Positions 24,758 to 33,686 of a stretch of DNA of 64,000 bases are shown piece by piece; the first letter of the stretch is position 1; the number at the start of each line of letters is the position of its first letter. Source of the stretch: Terrimesophilobacter sp038243605 (lineage in GTDB: Bacteria > Actinomycetota > Actinomycetes > Actinomycetales > Microbacteriaceae); assembly GCA_038243605.1 (NCBI GenBank), contig JBBSQX010000008.1:49231-113230 (forward strand), written 5' to 3'. The translations under genes were made by a program, and so were the position numbers. The notes beneath the pieces are model-generated. The model did not search any database. It had not been told where the DNA came from and saw only the letters and a program-made list of their open reading frames with translations.

Positions 24758-25615
24758 CTAACCGAGTGCGAGCAGTGCGATCCCCGCAAGGACGACAGTT
24801 GCGCCAGCAAGCCGCTGAGCCGGACGTGGCTCTCGGAACACCAACCATCCGGCAAGACTTACCAGCACCACACTCACCTCACGCGCCGGTGCTACTAGCG
24901 AGACCTGGGACATTTGCACAGCCAGAAGAATCAAAATGTAGCCGAGCGGCGAGAGCACACCAACCATGAGAACAGCAACCCAGTGGCGGCGGCCTGTCGT
25001 AAGCAAACGGCGCGGGTGGCGTGCGCCCAAAGGGGAAAGAAAAATGCTTTGAAAAACCATGCTCCCCCAAAACATACCCACTGCTGGCATGGCACCAACC
25101 GTCACCGCCGCGCTGTCCCACACGGTGTAAGCAGCGATCATCACACCAATTGCGAGCCCAAAAAGAACACCAGATCGAGTGTCTCCATGAGAGTTTCGCC
25201 TCGTCATGCCCGTGATCATCACCCCAACGACGATGAGAGCCGCACCGGCGAGAGCTACCGGTTCTGGCCGTTCACCCAAAAGAAGGATTGCCAAAATCAC
25301 GGAGAAAAGCGGGCCAGTACCCCGCGACAACGGGTAAACCACCGAAATGTCACCCTTGCGATACCCGGTTTGCAGGAGAAAGAAATATGCCGTGTGGATC
25401 ACAGCACTGACGCTCGCGAGCAGCAACCAGTGCAGCATGTTGAGGCCGGAGTGAAGAATCGACCACAAGCCAAAGGGAAGAAAAAGTACGGCGCCAACAA
25501 CAAAGGTCAGCCAAATAAACTCAGCGCCACTCGTGCCAGCACGCTTGACCGCGATGTTCCATGTGGCGTGTGCCACCGCCGCAATCGCGACGAGACCGAG
25601 AACGAGCGGCGTCAT
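24758..25615 (-). CDS. EamA/DMT-family metabolite exporter
   Basis: 285 residues with ten predicted membrane helices in two repeats of five. Diagnostic pieces are VYPLSRGTGPLFSVILAILLLGERP in the first EamA unit and APAREVSVVLVSLAGWLVFREP in the second (each broken into conserved patches). It lies five bases downstream of pyrH and upstream of frr, so it interrupts the usual pyrH-frr pair. Substrate unknown. Confidence 0.88.
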   Translation of the reverse strand: MTPLVLGLVAIAAVAHATWNIAVKRAGTSGAEFIWLTFVVGAVLFLPFGLWSILHSGLNMLHWLLLASVSAVIHTAYFFLLQTGYRKGDISVVYPLSRGTGPLFSVILAILLLGERPEPVALAGAALIVVGVMITGMTRRNSHGDTRSGVLFGLAIGVMIAAYTVWDSAAVTVGAMPAVGMFWGSMVFQSIFLSPLGARHPRRLLTTGRRHWVAVLMVGVLSPLGYILILLAVQMSQVSLVAPAREVSVVLVSLAGWLVFREPRPAQRLAGATVVLAGIALLALG

Positions 25616-25620
25616 CCCCG

Positions 25621-26334
25621 TCAGTTACTGACGAGAGTACCGATGCGGTCGCCGCGAATTGCCTTCGTAATGTTGCCGGAGGGCTCCATGCCGAACACCA
25701 CCATCGGCATACTGTTGTCCATGCACAGACTGAAAGCGGTGGAATCGACGACCTTGAGACCCCGCACGAGAGCCTCCTGGTAGGTGACCCGTTCGAGCTT
25801 GGAAGCGCTGGAATTTTTGCGCGGATCACCGTCGTACACACCGTCGACACCGTTCTTGGCAACGAGCACAACATCCGCGCTGATCTCCAACGCGCGCTGC
25901 GCTGCGACCGTATCGGTCGAAAAGTAGGGAAGGCCAGCCCCAGCACCAAAGATGACGACGCGGCCCTTCTCAAGGTGGCGGTCAGCCTTGCGAGGAATGT
26001 ACGGCTCCGCAACCTGCGTCATCGAAATTGCTGACTGCACACGAGTTTCTGTGCCAGCCTGCTCGAGGAAGTCCTGCAGTGCAAGAGCGTTCATGACGGT
26101 ACCGAGCATGCCCATGTAGTCGGCACGTTCGCGATCCATGCCCCGCTGCGAGAGCTCAGCGCCGCGAAAAAAGTTGCCGCCGCCAACGACAATCGCAATC
26201 TCGGTCTCGAGCGCAGCCAGAGCGATCTCTTTCGCCAACTCGCTCACGATATCTGGATTCACGCCAAGCGCTCCACCGCCGAAAGACTCTCCCGAAAGTT
26301 TGAGGAGAACCCGTCGCTTCTTTTTCTCCGTCAC
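25621..26334 (-). CDS. pyrH: UMP kinase
   Basis: 237 residues, GTG start. It phosphorylates UMP to UDP and belongs to the amino-acid-kinase fold. Motifs: LLKLSGESFGG (ATP/phosphate binding), VVGGGNFFRGAEL, DYMGMLGTVMNALALQD, GAGLPYFSTDTVAA and LVAKNGVDGVYDGDPR. Bacterial UMP kinases are hexamers controlled by GTP and UTP. Confidence 0.97.
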   Translation of the reverse strand: MTEKKKRRVLLKLSGESFGGGALGVNPDIVSELAKEIALAALETEIAIVVGGGNFFRGAELSQRGMDRERADYMGMLGTVMNALALQDFLEQAGTETRVQSAISMTQVAEPYIPRKADRHLEKGRVVIFGAGAGLPYFSTDTVAAQRALEISADVVLVAKNGVDGVYDGDPRKNSSASKLERVTYQEALVRGLKVVDSTAFSLCMDNSMPMVVFGMEPSGNITKAIRGDRIGTLVSN

Positions 26335-26388
26335 AATTTCTCCCTCACTCGGCTGCTCACTACAGGCTATTGGTTTGGATACAAGAAT

Positions 26389-26415
26389 GGGGCCGGAGAC
26401 TAAGCCTCCGACCCC
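26389..26415 (-). terminator. Rho-independent-like terminator after tsf
   Basis: Ten-base stem (GGGGCCGGAG at 26389-26398, CTCCGACCCC at 26406-26415, one G-T wobble on the RNA) with a seven-base loop, 15 bases beyond the tsf stop. The minus strand continues ATTCTTGTAT, a short T-rich run. It separates rpsB-tsf from pyrH. Confidence 0.75.
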
Positions 26416-26429
26416 CCTTCCTGCGTGAA

Positions 26430-27257
26430 CTAGGCGCCGACCTTGAAGCGCGCGAAGCCCGTTACCGTGACCCCCGCATTCTTCAATACCTGATCGATGC
26501 TGAGCTTGTTGTCTTTCGCGTAATCCTGGTCGAGCAAAGCGACCTGCTTGAAGAAGGCGCCAATGCGGCCCTCCACAATCTTCGCAAGTGCCGCCTCAGG
26601 CTTGCCCTCATTGCGGGAGATCTCAGTAACGATCTCGCGCTCCTTCTCGACGACATCTGCAGGAACCTCGTCGCGCGTGAGGTACTGCGGGTCGGCGAAC
26701 GCGATGTGCTGAGCAACGCTGCGCGCGATCTCTGCGTCGCTGCCGGAGTAACCGACAATGACTCCCACCTGGGGTGGCAGATCTTTGCTCGTGCGGTGCA
26801 GGTAGATTTCGAAGGCATCGGCGTTGATGGATACCACGCGACGCAGTTCTACTTTCTCGCCCAGAATCGCCGAATCTTGTTCGATGAGCTCGCCCACAGT
26901 GTGGTTGCCTGCCTGCGCCGCGAGTGCCTCGTCGACAGAACTAGCCTTAGCCGCTGCCGCTGCCGTCAGCACTGCATCGGCGAGGTTCACGAACTTATCG
27001 GCCTTGGCGACGAAGTCGGTCTCGCACGCGAGCTCGATCATGGTGGCGATTCCGCCGCTTTCTACAGCGGCGATGAGCCCCTCGCTCGTGGAACGGTCGG
27101 CGCGCTTGGCATTGTTCTTTGCGCCCTTAAGACGCAGAAGCTCAACAGCCTTCTCCATATCGCCATCCGCCTCAACGAGCGCGTTCTTGCTATCCATCAT
27201 TCCGGTGCCAAGGCGATCACGGAGCGCCTTGACATCTGCGGCAGTGAAGTTTGCCAT
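26430..27257 (-). CDS. tsf: Elongation factor Ts
   Basis: 275 residues starting MANFTAADVKALRDRLGTGMMD (read in two conserved blocks). The TDFVAK motif of the core domain, which pulls GDP off EF-Tu, is visible near residue 80. The C-terminal domain ends with VTGFARFKVGA. The ATG at 27257 is preferred over an upstream start because the family begins here. It follows rpsB by 26 bases in the same operon and is followed by a strong terminator. Confidence 0.97.
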   Translation of the reverse strand: MANFTAADVKALRDRLGTGMMDSKNALVEADGDMEKAVELLRLKGAKNNAKRADRSTSEGLIAAVESGGIATMIELACETDFVAKADKFVNLADAVLTAAAAAKASSVDEALAAQAGNHTVGELIEQDSAILGEKVELRRVVSINADAFEIYLHRTSKDLPPQVGVIVGYSGSDAEIARSVAQHIAFADPQYLTRDEVPADVVEKEREIVTEISRNEGKPEAALAKIVEGRIGAFFKQVALLDQDYAKDNKLSIDQVLKNAGVTVTGFARFKVGA

Positions 27258-27283
27258 GTCTCTCAAATTCTTTCTGTTTTGTG

Positions 27284-28480
27284 TTACTTGGATTCCGCGG
27301 CAGCCTCGGCCTTGGGGGCGGGCTTCTTCGCGGCGGGCTTGGCAGCAGGCTTCTCGGCCTTAGCATCTGCCTCTTCTGCCTTGGGCTCTGCAGCTGCCTT
27401 CTCGGCCTTCTCGGCCTTGGGCTCAGCGGCCGGCTTCTCAGCCTTCGCTTCAGCGGCGGGCTTCTCAGCCTTGGGCTCTGCAGCTGGCTTCTGCGCCTTC
27501 TCGGCCTTGGGCTCAGCGGCCGGCTTCTCAGCTTCTGCGTCGGCTTTCGGCTCAGCGGCCGGTTTCTCGGCTTTCGCGTCGGCTTTCGGCTCAGCGGCGG
27601 ACTTCTCGGCTTTCGCGTCGGCTTTCTCCGCCTTCGGCTCTGCCTCCTCAGTCTTCGCAGCGGGGGCTTCGTCAGCCTTTGCCGCTGGGGCCTCGTCGCT
27701 CTTGCTTTCGGTGGCCGGCGCGCCAGTCTGCAGCAACTCCGCCTCCCACTCGGCCATCGGTTCAGTCGGCTGGCCATCGCCCTCAGACTTCTGGTGACGC
27801 TCAATGAGGCCCTGGGCTGCGGCATCCGCCACAATGCGTGTCAGAAGCGCAACGGAACGAATCGCGTCATCGTTGCCTGGGATCGGGAACTGAACTTCAT
27901 CAGGGTCACAGTTGGTGTCAAGGATTCCGATGACGGGGATGCCAAGCTTGCGCGCCTCATCAATCGCGAGGTGCTCCTTCTTGGTGTCGACAACCCACAT
28001 TGCCGAGGGGGTCTTCGTCAGGTTGCGGATTCCGCCAAGGCTCTTGTGCAGCTTGGTGAGTTCACGCTTCTTGAGCAGGAGCTCTTTCTTGGTGAAGCCC
28101 TTTGTGGTGTCGTCGAAGTCGAGCTCTTCGAGCTCCTTCATACGGGTAAGACGCTTGGACACCGTCTGGAAGTTTGTGAGCAAGCCACCGAGCCAACGCT
28201 GGTTCACGAACGGCTGGCCGACGCGCAGCGCCTGCTCCTCGATCGCACCCTGCGCCTGCTTCTTCGTGCCGACGAACAAAATCGTGCCGCCACGTGCGAC
28301 CGTCTCGCGCACGTAGTCATACGTGGCGTCGATGTAGGCGAGCGACTGCTGCAGGTCAATGATGTGGCTGCCGCTGCGCTCGGTAAGAATGAAACGCTTC
28401 ATCTTCGGGTTCCAACGGCGGGTCTGGTGCCCGAAGTGAACGCCGCTATCGAGAAGCTCGCGAATGGTAACAACGGCCAT
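27284..28480 (-). CDS. rpsB: 30S ribosomal protein S2 with long Ala/Lys/Glu/Pro tail
   Basis: 398 residues from the ATG at 28480, supported by an AAGGAGA site. Residues 1-~245 are a normal S2 (LLDSGVHFGHQTRRWNPKM, FVGTKKQAQ, WLGGLLTNF, IVDTKKEHLA-like WVVDTKKEH, IPVIGILDTNCDP). The remaining ~150 residues are a low-complexity, disordered tail built of AEKPAAEPKADA-type units. S2 in many bacteria ends near residue 250, so the tail adds more than half again. The tail is strongly charged but roughly balanced in Lys and Glu. Confidence 0.95.
   Translation of the reverse strand: MAVVTIRELLDSGVHFGHQTRRWNPKMKRFILTERSGSHIIDLQQSLAYIDATYDYVRETVARGGTILFVGTKKQAQGAIEEQALRVGQPFVNQRWLGGLLTNFQTVSKRLTRMKELEELDFDDTTKGFTKKELLLKKRELTKLHKSLGGIRNLTKTPSAMWVVDTKKEHLAIDEARKLGIPVIGILDTNCDPDEVQFPIPGNDDAIRSVALLTRIVADAAAQGLIERHQKSEGDGQPTEPMAEWEAELLQTGAPATESKSDEAPAAKADEAPAAKTEEAEPKAEKADAKAEKSAAEPKADAKAEKPAAEPKADAEAEKPAAEPKAEKAQKPAAEPKAEKPAAEAKAEKPAAEPKAEKAEKAAAEPKAEEADAKAEKPAAKPAAKKPAPKAEAAAESK
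27310..27680 (-). repeat. Degenerate tandem repeats encoding the S2 tail
   Basis: Many imperfect direct repeats of GGCTTCTCGGCCTT / GGCTTCGGCTCAGCGGC type on the plus strand, with a period near 36-39 bases, coding for Ala-Glu-Lys-Pro units. Repeat number is likely to vary between strains. The repeats also create long meaningless open frames on the other strand. Confidence 0.8.
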
Positions 28481-28501
28481 GGCCGTCTCCTTTTCTGGCA
28501 C

Positions 28502-28776
28502 ACGTCACCCAAATCGGATGGTGCACCGCTCAGTTATTTTTCACGCCGGAAAGCGCGAAACCTGGTGCCCGCGCACATCCGCCTGGCTTTCGCCGGACTG
28601 AGTGGATGTGGTGTGTGTGCTTGGAAGCACGTGCGAGCACGCGTAGTCATCCCGAGTTCGGGATGCGAAGACCAATAATAGCAGTGTTTCTGCTCCTCCC
28701 CCGGCGCAGATCCTGAGCCTTGTCGACCGATACTCTCCCCATACCCCGAGACAACGATGAGCCGGGCCACGCTCGC
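28502..28776. other. Divergent region between rpsB and the M23 peptidase gene
   Basis: About 275 bases that should hold the rpsB promoter and leader. It contains an 18-base palindrome (28648-28665) and GC-rich inverted segments around 28541-28600 that could fold in the rpsB leader. No RNA gene was recognised. Confidence 0.5.
28648..28665. promoter_or_regulatory. Perfect palindrome, possible operator
   Basis: CATCCCGA and TCGGGATG arms around a two-base centre. It lies ~168 bases upstream of rpsB and ~112 bases upstream of the peptidase start, so it could serve either gene. Its regulator is unknown. Confidence 0.4.
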
Positions 28777-29313
28777 ATGATGCAAGCCACACTTTTGCCA
28801 CTTCATACCCAGCGGATGGGCATCATCGTTTTACTGTTGATCGCCACCGTCGGCGGCAACATTTCTGCCGCGAGCGCGGCCTCCAGTGCAGGAACGTACG
28901 CGGAGTGGGCGTGGCCGGTCGCGTCACCCCACCCCGTCATCCGCCCCTATATTGCACCGGCGACGAAGTATTCAGCCGGTCACAGAGGTATTGATATTCG
29001 TTCGCCCATTGGTTCCATCGTGAGGTCGCCTGCAGACGGTGTCATCCACTTTTCTGGGTTCGTCGTTAACCGCAGTATCGTCTCGATTGACCACGGCGCG
29101 GGAACGCTCTCAAGTTTCGAACCCGTGCTCTCTGACCTCATAGAGGGCACGCTTGTGCACCGCGGCGACCCCATCGGCACGCTGCAGCCCGGGCATTGCA
29201 CGGCAACCTGTCTTCACCTCGGTGCGCGGGTGCACGGTCACTACGTTTCACCCATGAACTTTTTGGGCGACATCCCGCGCTCGGTACTCCTGCCGACGAG
29301 GGCGATTCCTTAG
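28777..29313 (+). CDS. Secreted M23 (LytM-like) peptidase-fold protein
   Basis: About 178 residues. A signal peptide (hydrophobic core in MGIIVLLLIATVGG, cleavage near ASA) precedes a LytM domain: PYIAPATKYSAGHRGIDI with the H-x-x-x-D metal-ligand pair, SPADGVIHFSGFV, VSIDHGAG, and the CLHLGARV segment. The last should give the second metal pair, but reads HLGARVHG, not the usual HxH, so catalytic activity is uncertain. Start could be the ATG at 28777 or 28780, or further upstream at TTG 28720. An M23 gene divergent from rpsB is common in Microbacteriaceae. Confidence 0.85.
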   Translation: MMQATLLPLHTQRMGIIVLLLIATVGGNISAASAASSAGTYAEWAWPVASPHPVIRPYIAPATKYSAGHRGIDIRSPIGSIVRSPADGVIHFSGFVVNRSIVSIDHGAGTLSSFEPVLSDLIEGTLVHRGDPIGTLQPGHCTATCLHLGARVHGHYVSPMNFLGDIPRSVLLPTRAIP

Positions 29314-29406
29314 GTCATACCGGGCGCGGTCACCAGGCAAGTGCGTGCGAACGTTTACAACATTCGATGGATGTCGTTTCTTGAGCCTGAAGTTAAACTG
29401 ACGTGT

Positions 29407-30651
29407 GTGAGCGAACGTGAAGAACCTGCGATAGCGCCGCTGCGGCCGGTGTTCCTTGGGCTGCGAATCTCGCTGCACTTGTTGGTCACAGCCCTCGTGG
29501 GCTTCGTCATCCTGCGTCAGATTCTTGAACCGACGCCGCACGCCTCGTGGATCATCGCACTCGCCATCATCCTGTTCGCCAGTTATATTGGGGGCGCGTT
29601 TCTCACCCGGTCGCACGCAAGCGCTGCGGCGCGAACCCTGTGGTTGTCGCTTGTTTCTCTTGAAGGACTGGCGCTCGTCTTTCTGACCTCCGATGGCGCA
29701 TTTCTCGTCTTTCCACTGTTCTTTTTGCAGCTGCACCTGCTGCGAGCGCGGTGGGCGGTCCCTGCCATCGCGGTATCAACTGCGGTGACGGTCGCCGCGC
29801 TCGCCCTGCACACGGGGTGGAGTGTTGGCGGCGTGATCGGGCCCATCATCGGCGCTACCGTTGCCGTAGTGATCGGTCTCGGCTATCGCGCGCTCTACCG
29901 CGAAACTCGGCAACGGCAGCAACTGATCGACGAACTGATGGCGACGCGTGCGCAGCTCGCCGCGCGTGAGCACGAGGCAGGAGTGCTCGACGAGCGATCG
30001 CGCCTTGCCCGAGAGATTCACGACACCGTCGCGCAAGGGCTCTCGAGCATTCAACTCTTATTACACGCGGCAGAGCGCGGAGGCATTACCGGCGACGCGC
30101 TCGATCAGGTGCAACTCGCCAGACAGACCGCTGCCGCCAACCTCGATGACACGCGGCGTTTCATCCGGGAGCTCACCCCGCACGCATTGGACGGTCACAC
30201 TCTCGTCGATGCAGTAACTCGACTCGCCGCCGCCGCGTCTCGCGACGGGCTTTCGGTGAACCTGCACCTGAGCGGTAACTCTCGCACTCTCGCCATGCCG
30301 CTGGAGACAACGCTGCTGCGCATCGCGCAGGCATCACTTTCTAACGTGGCGCAACACGCATCCGCGACGCACGCTGAGCTCACTCTCACCTACCTCGACG
30401 ACTGGGTGAGCCTTGACATTGTTGACGACGGCCGAGGGTTCAATCCGGCTGTCATCGATCGACCTGGGTCGTTTGGTCTCATCTCGTTGCGTGAGCGCGT
30501 TGAGAGACTCGGGGGAACACTCTCCGTCGAGTCGAGGCAGGGCGTCGGAACAGCGATCGCCGCCGCGTTCGACGCTCCCAACGAAGGAGATCATGAGACC
30601 GAGGATGCTGACGCTGGTGCTGACAAAGACAGCGTGGTGACAGAGGCATGA
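29407..30651 (+). CDS. NarL/DesK-type sensor histidine kinase
   Basis: 414 residues from the GTG at 29407. About six membrane helices (up to residue ~170) with almost no outside loop form the sensor. A HisKA_3 dimerisation domain follows, with the phospho-acceptor His205 in REIHDTVAQGL. The ATPase domain has the N box (LLRIAQASLSNVAQHA), the G1 box (IVDDGRGFNP) and the G2 box (GSFGLISLRERV). The tail is acidic. The stop overlaps the response-regulator start (ATGA). Signal unknown; kinases of this layout often sense membrane state. Confidence 0.92.
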   Translation: MSEREEPAIAPLRPVFLGLRISLHLLVTALVGFVILRQILEPTPHASWIIALAIILFASYIGGAFLTRSHASAAARTLWLSLVSLEGLALVFLTSDGAFLVFPLFFLQLHLLRARWAVPAIAVSTAVTVAALALHTGWSVGGVIGPIIGATVAVVIGLGYRALYRETRQRQQLIDELMATRAQLAAREHEAGVLDERSRLAREIHDTVAQGLSSIQLLLHAAERGGITGDALDQVQLARQTAAANLDDTRRFIRELTPHALDGHTLVDAVTRLAAAASRDGLSVNLHLSGNSRTLAMPLETTLLRIAQASLSNVAQHASATHAELTLTYLDDWVSLDIVDDGRGFNPAVIDRPGSFGLISLRERVERLGGTLSVESRQGVGTAIAAAFDAPNEGDHETEDADAGADKDSVVTEA

Positions 30652-31268
30652 TCCGGGTACTGATCGTTGATGACCATCCCGTTGTGCGGGCGGGCCTGCG
30701 GGCGTTGCTGGCGAGTGAGCCAGGCTTCGACGTTGTGGGTGACGTTGCTACTGGTGAAAAGTCGATCGAACGGTGCCAGCGAGAAAGCATCGACCTCGTA
30801 CTGATGGACCTGCAGTTGGGTGGCGGGATGCAGGGGGCTGACGCCACCAGGGTATTGCGCGGCCTCGATTGCGCACCGAACGTTCTCATCCTTACCAACT
30901 ACGACACCGACGCCGACATCCTCAATGCCGTGGAGGCGGGCGCGAGTGGGTACCTCCTGAAGGATGCGCCACCAGCAGAGCTGATCGCTGCGGCACAGGC
31001 GGCCGCCAGCGGTGCGAGCGCTCTCTCCCCTGCCGTTGCCGACCGGCTTGGTAGCCGTCGCAATTCGACAGGTGGCGCGTTGAGCGCACGAGAGATTGAG
31101 GTGCTCGGGCTTGTCGCCATCGGCAAATCGAACCGCGACATCGGGCGCGAACTGTTCCTCAGCGAAGCGACCGTGAAATCCCATCTGGCGCACATTTTCA
31201 CCAAACTGGATGTGAGTTCACGAACAAAAGCCGTCGCCGCAGCGCGCGACGCCGGCACCATCCGATAA
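30648..31268 (+). CDS. NarL/FixJ-family response regulator
   Basis: 206 residues. The receiver domain has the DDHPVV acidic pair, phospho-acceptor Asp54 (VLMDLQLGG) and the conserved Lys in YLLKDAPP. A LuxR-type helix-turn-helix is at about 145-200 (LSAREIEVLGLVAIG, then LSEATVKSHLAHIFTKL). It is the partner of the preceding kinase and probably controls its own operon and unlinked genes. Confidence 0.95.
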   Translation: MIRVLIVDDHPVVRAGLRALLASEPGFDVVGDVATGEKSIERCQRESIDLVLMDLQLGGGMQGADATRVLRGLDCAPNVLILTNYDTDADILNAVEAGASGYLLKDAPPAELIAAAQAAASGASALSPAVADRLGSRRNSTGGALSAREIEVLGLVAIGKSNRDIGRELFLSEATVKSHLAHIFTKLDVSSRTKAVAAARDAGTIR

Positions 31269-31371
31269 CTGTTCTGGCAGTTCTGATCTGGCATCCCGCT
31301 ATCGGCGAGCAAAATAGAGATTCAACATTTCGGACGATTCGGGATCGCGCGCGCCACGCGAGAGTTGAAGC

Positions 31372-31830
31372 ATGAGAAAACTTTTTATTGCCTCCACTAT
31401 CTACCTTGTTCTGGGCCTCAGTTCCGGACTGTTCTATCGCGAATTCACCAAAGCTCAAGGGTTCACCGCTGCAGACGGATTCACTCAACTCTCCGTTGCC
31501 CACACCCACTTACTCACACTCGGCGTGATCGTGCTGCTGATTGTGTTGGCGCTGGAGAAAGTGTTCGAACTCTCTCGATCCCGAGTCTTCACGTGGTTCT
31601 TCTGGGTCTACAACCTCGGGCTGGTGGTGACCGCCGGCAGCCTGCTCGTCAACGGCAGCTTCACTGTGTTGGAGATCGCCCCCAGCAAGGCCTTAGAAGG
31701 CATATCGGGGAGCGGACACATTCTTCTCACCGCTGGTTTCGTGCTGCTTTTTGTGGCGATTGGCACGCGAATCAAGGTCAGCCCTGTGACACTTACGCCC
31801 TCGGATGCGCTGACCGATAGCTCTCTTTGA
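31372..31830 (+). CDS. DUF2871 membrane protein
   Basis: 152 residues with four hydrophobic helices. The pattern YLVLGLSSGLFYREFTK, VAHTHLLTLGVIV and GSGHILLTAGFVLLF matches DUF2871, a family of small membrane proteins with conserved histidines in helices 2 and 4. Function unknown; paired histidines could hold a metal or haem. Its last 38 bases overlap the convergent xerC gene. Confidence 0.8.
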   Translation: MRKLFIASTIYLVLGLSSGLFYREFTKAQGFTAADGFTQLSVAHTHLLTLGVIVLLIVLALEKVFELSRSRVFTWFFWVYNLGLVVTAGSLLVNGSFTVLEIAPSKALEGISGSGHILLTAGFVLLFVAIGTRIKVSPVTLTPSDALTDSSL

Positions 31831-32695
31831 GCCTTTCTGCCGAAACATGAGTGTAGATCTGGGTCGTGCCGAGACTGGCATGACCCAGTAGCTCCTGGAC
31901 TGCCCGAAGATCGGCACCGCCGTCCAGCAGATGAGTGGCGGCGGTGTGACGGAGCGCGTGTGGTCCTGACGGGCCCGTTCCAGGAATGTCCACCAACAGG
32001 CCGGCAACCAATTGATACACGGTACGCGTGCTAATCCGGTTGCCGCGGGCTCCCAAAAAAGCGGCGGGCGTTGGCTCAGTGATGAGACGGGCTCGACCGT
32101 TCTCGAGATAGCGCGACATCGCCTTACCCGCTGGTACCCCGAACGGCACGACACGCTCCTTCGACCCTTTACCGGTGACGCGCACGGTGTGACGGTCGAG
32201 ATCAATACCTGTGACGTCAAGGCCTGCTAGCTCGCTCACGCGAAGCGCGGACGCATATAGGAGCTCCACCATTGCTACGTTTCGCTGAGCAACCGGATCG
32301 CCTGTCGCGGCAAATGCCGCAAGAGCGTCGAGGATGCCTTCCACCTGAGTTCGGGTGAGCACGCGTGGCAGGTGCGCGTCGGCTCTCGGTGCACGCAACC
32401 GGGTTGCCGCATCCGTCGTCGTGATCCCAGCGTGAAGCGCCCAGTCGGTGAAGCTGCGCACCGCCGCTGTGCGCCTCGCAAGCGAAGACTTTGCCAAACC
32501 TTGCTGAGAGGCTTGCCACAGCCAGTCCCGAAGAAGTTCAAGGTCAACGTCGCATACCTGATGAACTCCGCGCATTTCGGCGAAGGTGACTAACGCCGTG
32601 AGATCGGTGCGGTACGACCGCGTGGTGTTTGGGCTGAGGCCACGCTCGACGTGAAGTTGGGTGACAAAGTCGCCCACCGCGCGCTCAAGCTCCAT
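31793..32695 (-). CDS. xerC: Tyrosine recombinase XerC
   Basis: 300 residues from the ATG at 32695 (a start at 32734 would add 13). The SAM-like N-terminal domain (LHVERGLSPNTTRSYRTDL) is followed by the catalytic domain. The full active set is visible: the first Arg in ALRVSELAGLD, HALRH, LGHAS, and the nucleophile Tyr in QIYTHV. It resolves chromosome dimers at dif together with XerD. Location near rpsB and dprA is typical of XerC in this family; XerD is expected elsewhere. Confidence 0.92.
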   Translation of the reverse strand: MELERAVGDFVTQLHVERGLSPNTTRSYRTDLTALVTFAEMRGVHQVCDVDLELLRDWLWQASQQGLAKSSLARRTAAVRSFTDWALHAGITTTDAATRLRAPRADAHLPRVLTRTQVEGILDALAAFAATGDPVAQRNVAMVELLYASALRVSELAGLDVTGIDLDRHTVRVTGKGSKERVVPFGVPAGKAMSRYLENGRARLITEPTPAAFLGARGNRISTRTVYQLVAGLLVDIPGTGPSGPHALRHTAATHLLDGGADLRAVQELLGHASLGTTQIYTHVSAERLKESYRSAHPRA

Positions 32696-32744
32696 GGCTC
32701 CATCGTCGCGCACGAACACCGGATGGTGGCGCATGCGCGCCGCG

Positions 32745-33677
32745 TCAGTCGGAGCTTGCCGCTTCGCCGGAGTTGAACGGCGACAGCTTATTGGAGAACA
32801 CTTCTCGGCGCTGCTCTGGCGTCATCGCTTCGATCTGCGCCCAGCCATCGGAGGAAAAACCGGTGACCTCCACGGTATCGCCGACCGGCACGATGGAGTG
32901 CACAATCTGTTCGTCGTAGACGTGAACGAGGTTGAAGGCTTGCCCAAAGTCGACGCCGGAGAGAATGCGATCCTGTGCGGTGAGGTTGAGTGTGTAGCAG
33001 GTGGCTGCCGCCACGGACACAGGGATTCCGGCGAACGTGCTGTGGGTCGAATAGTGCAGGTGTCCAGCAAGAATGGCCCGAACATCCGTGCCTCGGATAA
33101 CATCAGCGAGCCGCGACTGGTCCTGCAGCTCGAGCATGCCCATGGCCTCGAGAAGCGGGGTCGGGATCGGCGGGTGGTGAACGGCAAGGAGAGTTCCGTG
33201 TGGCGCGGGGGCGGCCAGCAGTTCACGAAGCCAGTCGAGTTGTTCTTGCCTGAGATCACCGTGGTGGTAGCCGGGCACGGTGGTATCGAGGGAGATGATG
33301 CGCAGGCCACCGATGTCGTAGTCGCGGTCTTGCGGCTGCCCGCTTGATTCGGTGTCAAAGAGCTGTTTCGAGTATTCGGGGCGTTCATCGTGGTTGCCCA
33401 TGACCCAGATAATTTGGGCGCCGAGGCGTTCGGCGAAAGGCTCGACGAGCGCGCGAAGGCGCGAGTAGGCATCCGGCTCGCCAAGATCGGTGAGGTCACC
33501 GGTAAACACGATGGCTTCTGGCTTCGCACCGGATGCTTCGATTTGGGCAAGCGCTTGGGTCAAGTGTGCATCAGTGGAAACGCTGCCATAGAGGGGCCTT
33601 CCTCCGCCCAGAAAATGGGTGTCGCTGATGTGCGCGATGACGTGGCCCGCCGCTGGATATTGACCGAGTTGAATCAT
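32745..33677 (-). CDS. Metallophosphoesterase, CpdA-like phosphodiesterase
   Basis: 310 residues with the whole calcineurin-like metal set: ISDTHFLGG, VFTGDLTDLGEPD, WVMGNHDERPE, LLAVHHPPIP and ILAGHLHYSTHSTF. The closest type is the class III cyclic-nucleotide phosphodiesterase (CpdA/Rv0805). It would hydrolyse cAMP or another phosphodiester in the cytoplasm; the true substrate is not known. It lies immediately upstream of xerC on the same strand. Confidence 0.9.
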   Translation of the reverse strand: MIQLGQYPAAGHVIAHISDTHFLGGGRPLYGSVSTDAHLTQALAQIEASGAKPEAIVFTGDLTDLGEPDAYSRLRALVEPFAERLGAQIIWVMGNHDERPEYSKQLFDTESSGQPQDRDYDIGGLRIISLDTTVPGYHHGDLRQEQLDWLRELLAAPAPHGTLLAVHHPPIPTPLLEAMGMLELQDQSRLADVIRGTDVRAILAGHLHYSTHSTFAGIPVSVAAATCYTLNLTAQDRILSGVDFGQAFNLVHVYDEQIVHSIVPVGDTVEVTGFSSDGWAQIEAMTPEQRREVFSNKLSPFNSGEAASSD

Positions 33678-33686
33678 CGTTCAAGC

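Noticed and set aside
26370..28678. Two long plus-strand frames of 475 codons opposite tsf and rpsB
   Set aside because: They are low-complexity (Leu/Gly or Ser/Ala) translations of the opposite strand of the S2 tail repeats and EF-Ts; no family resemblance and no ribosome site.
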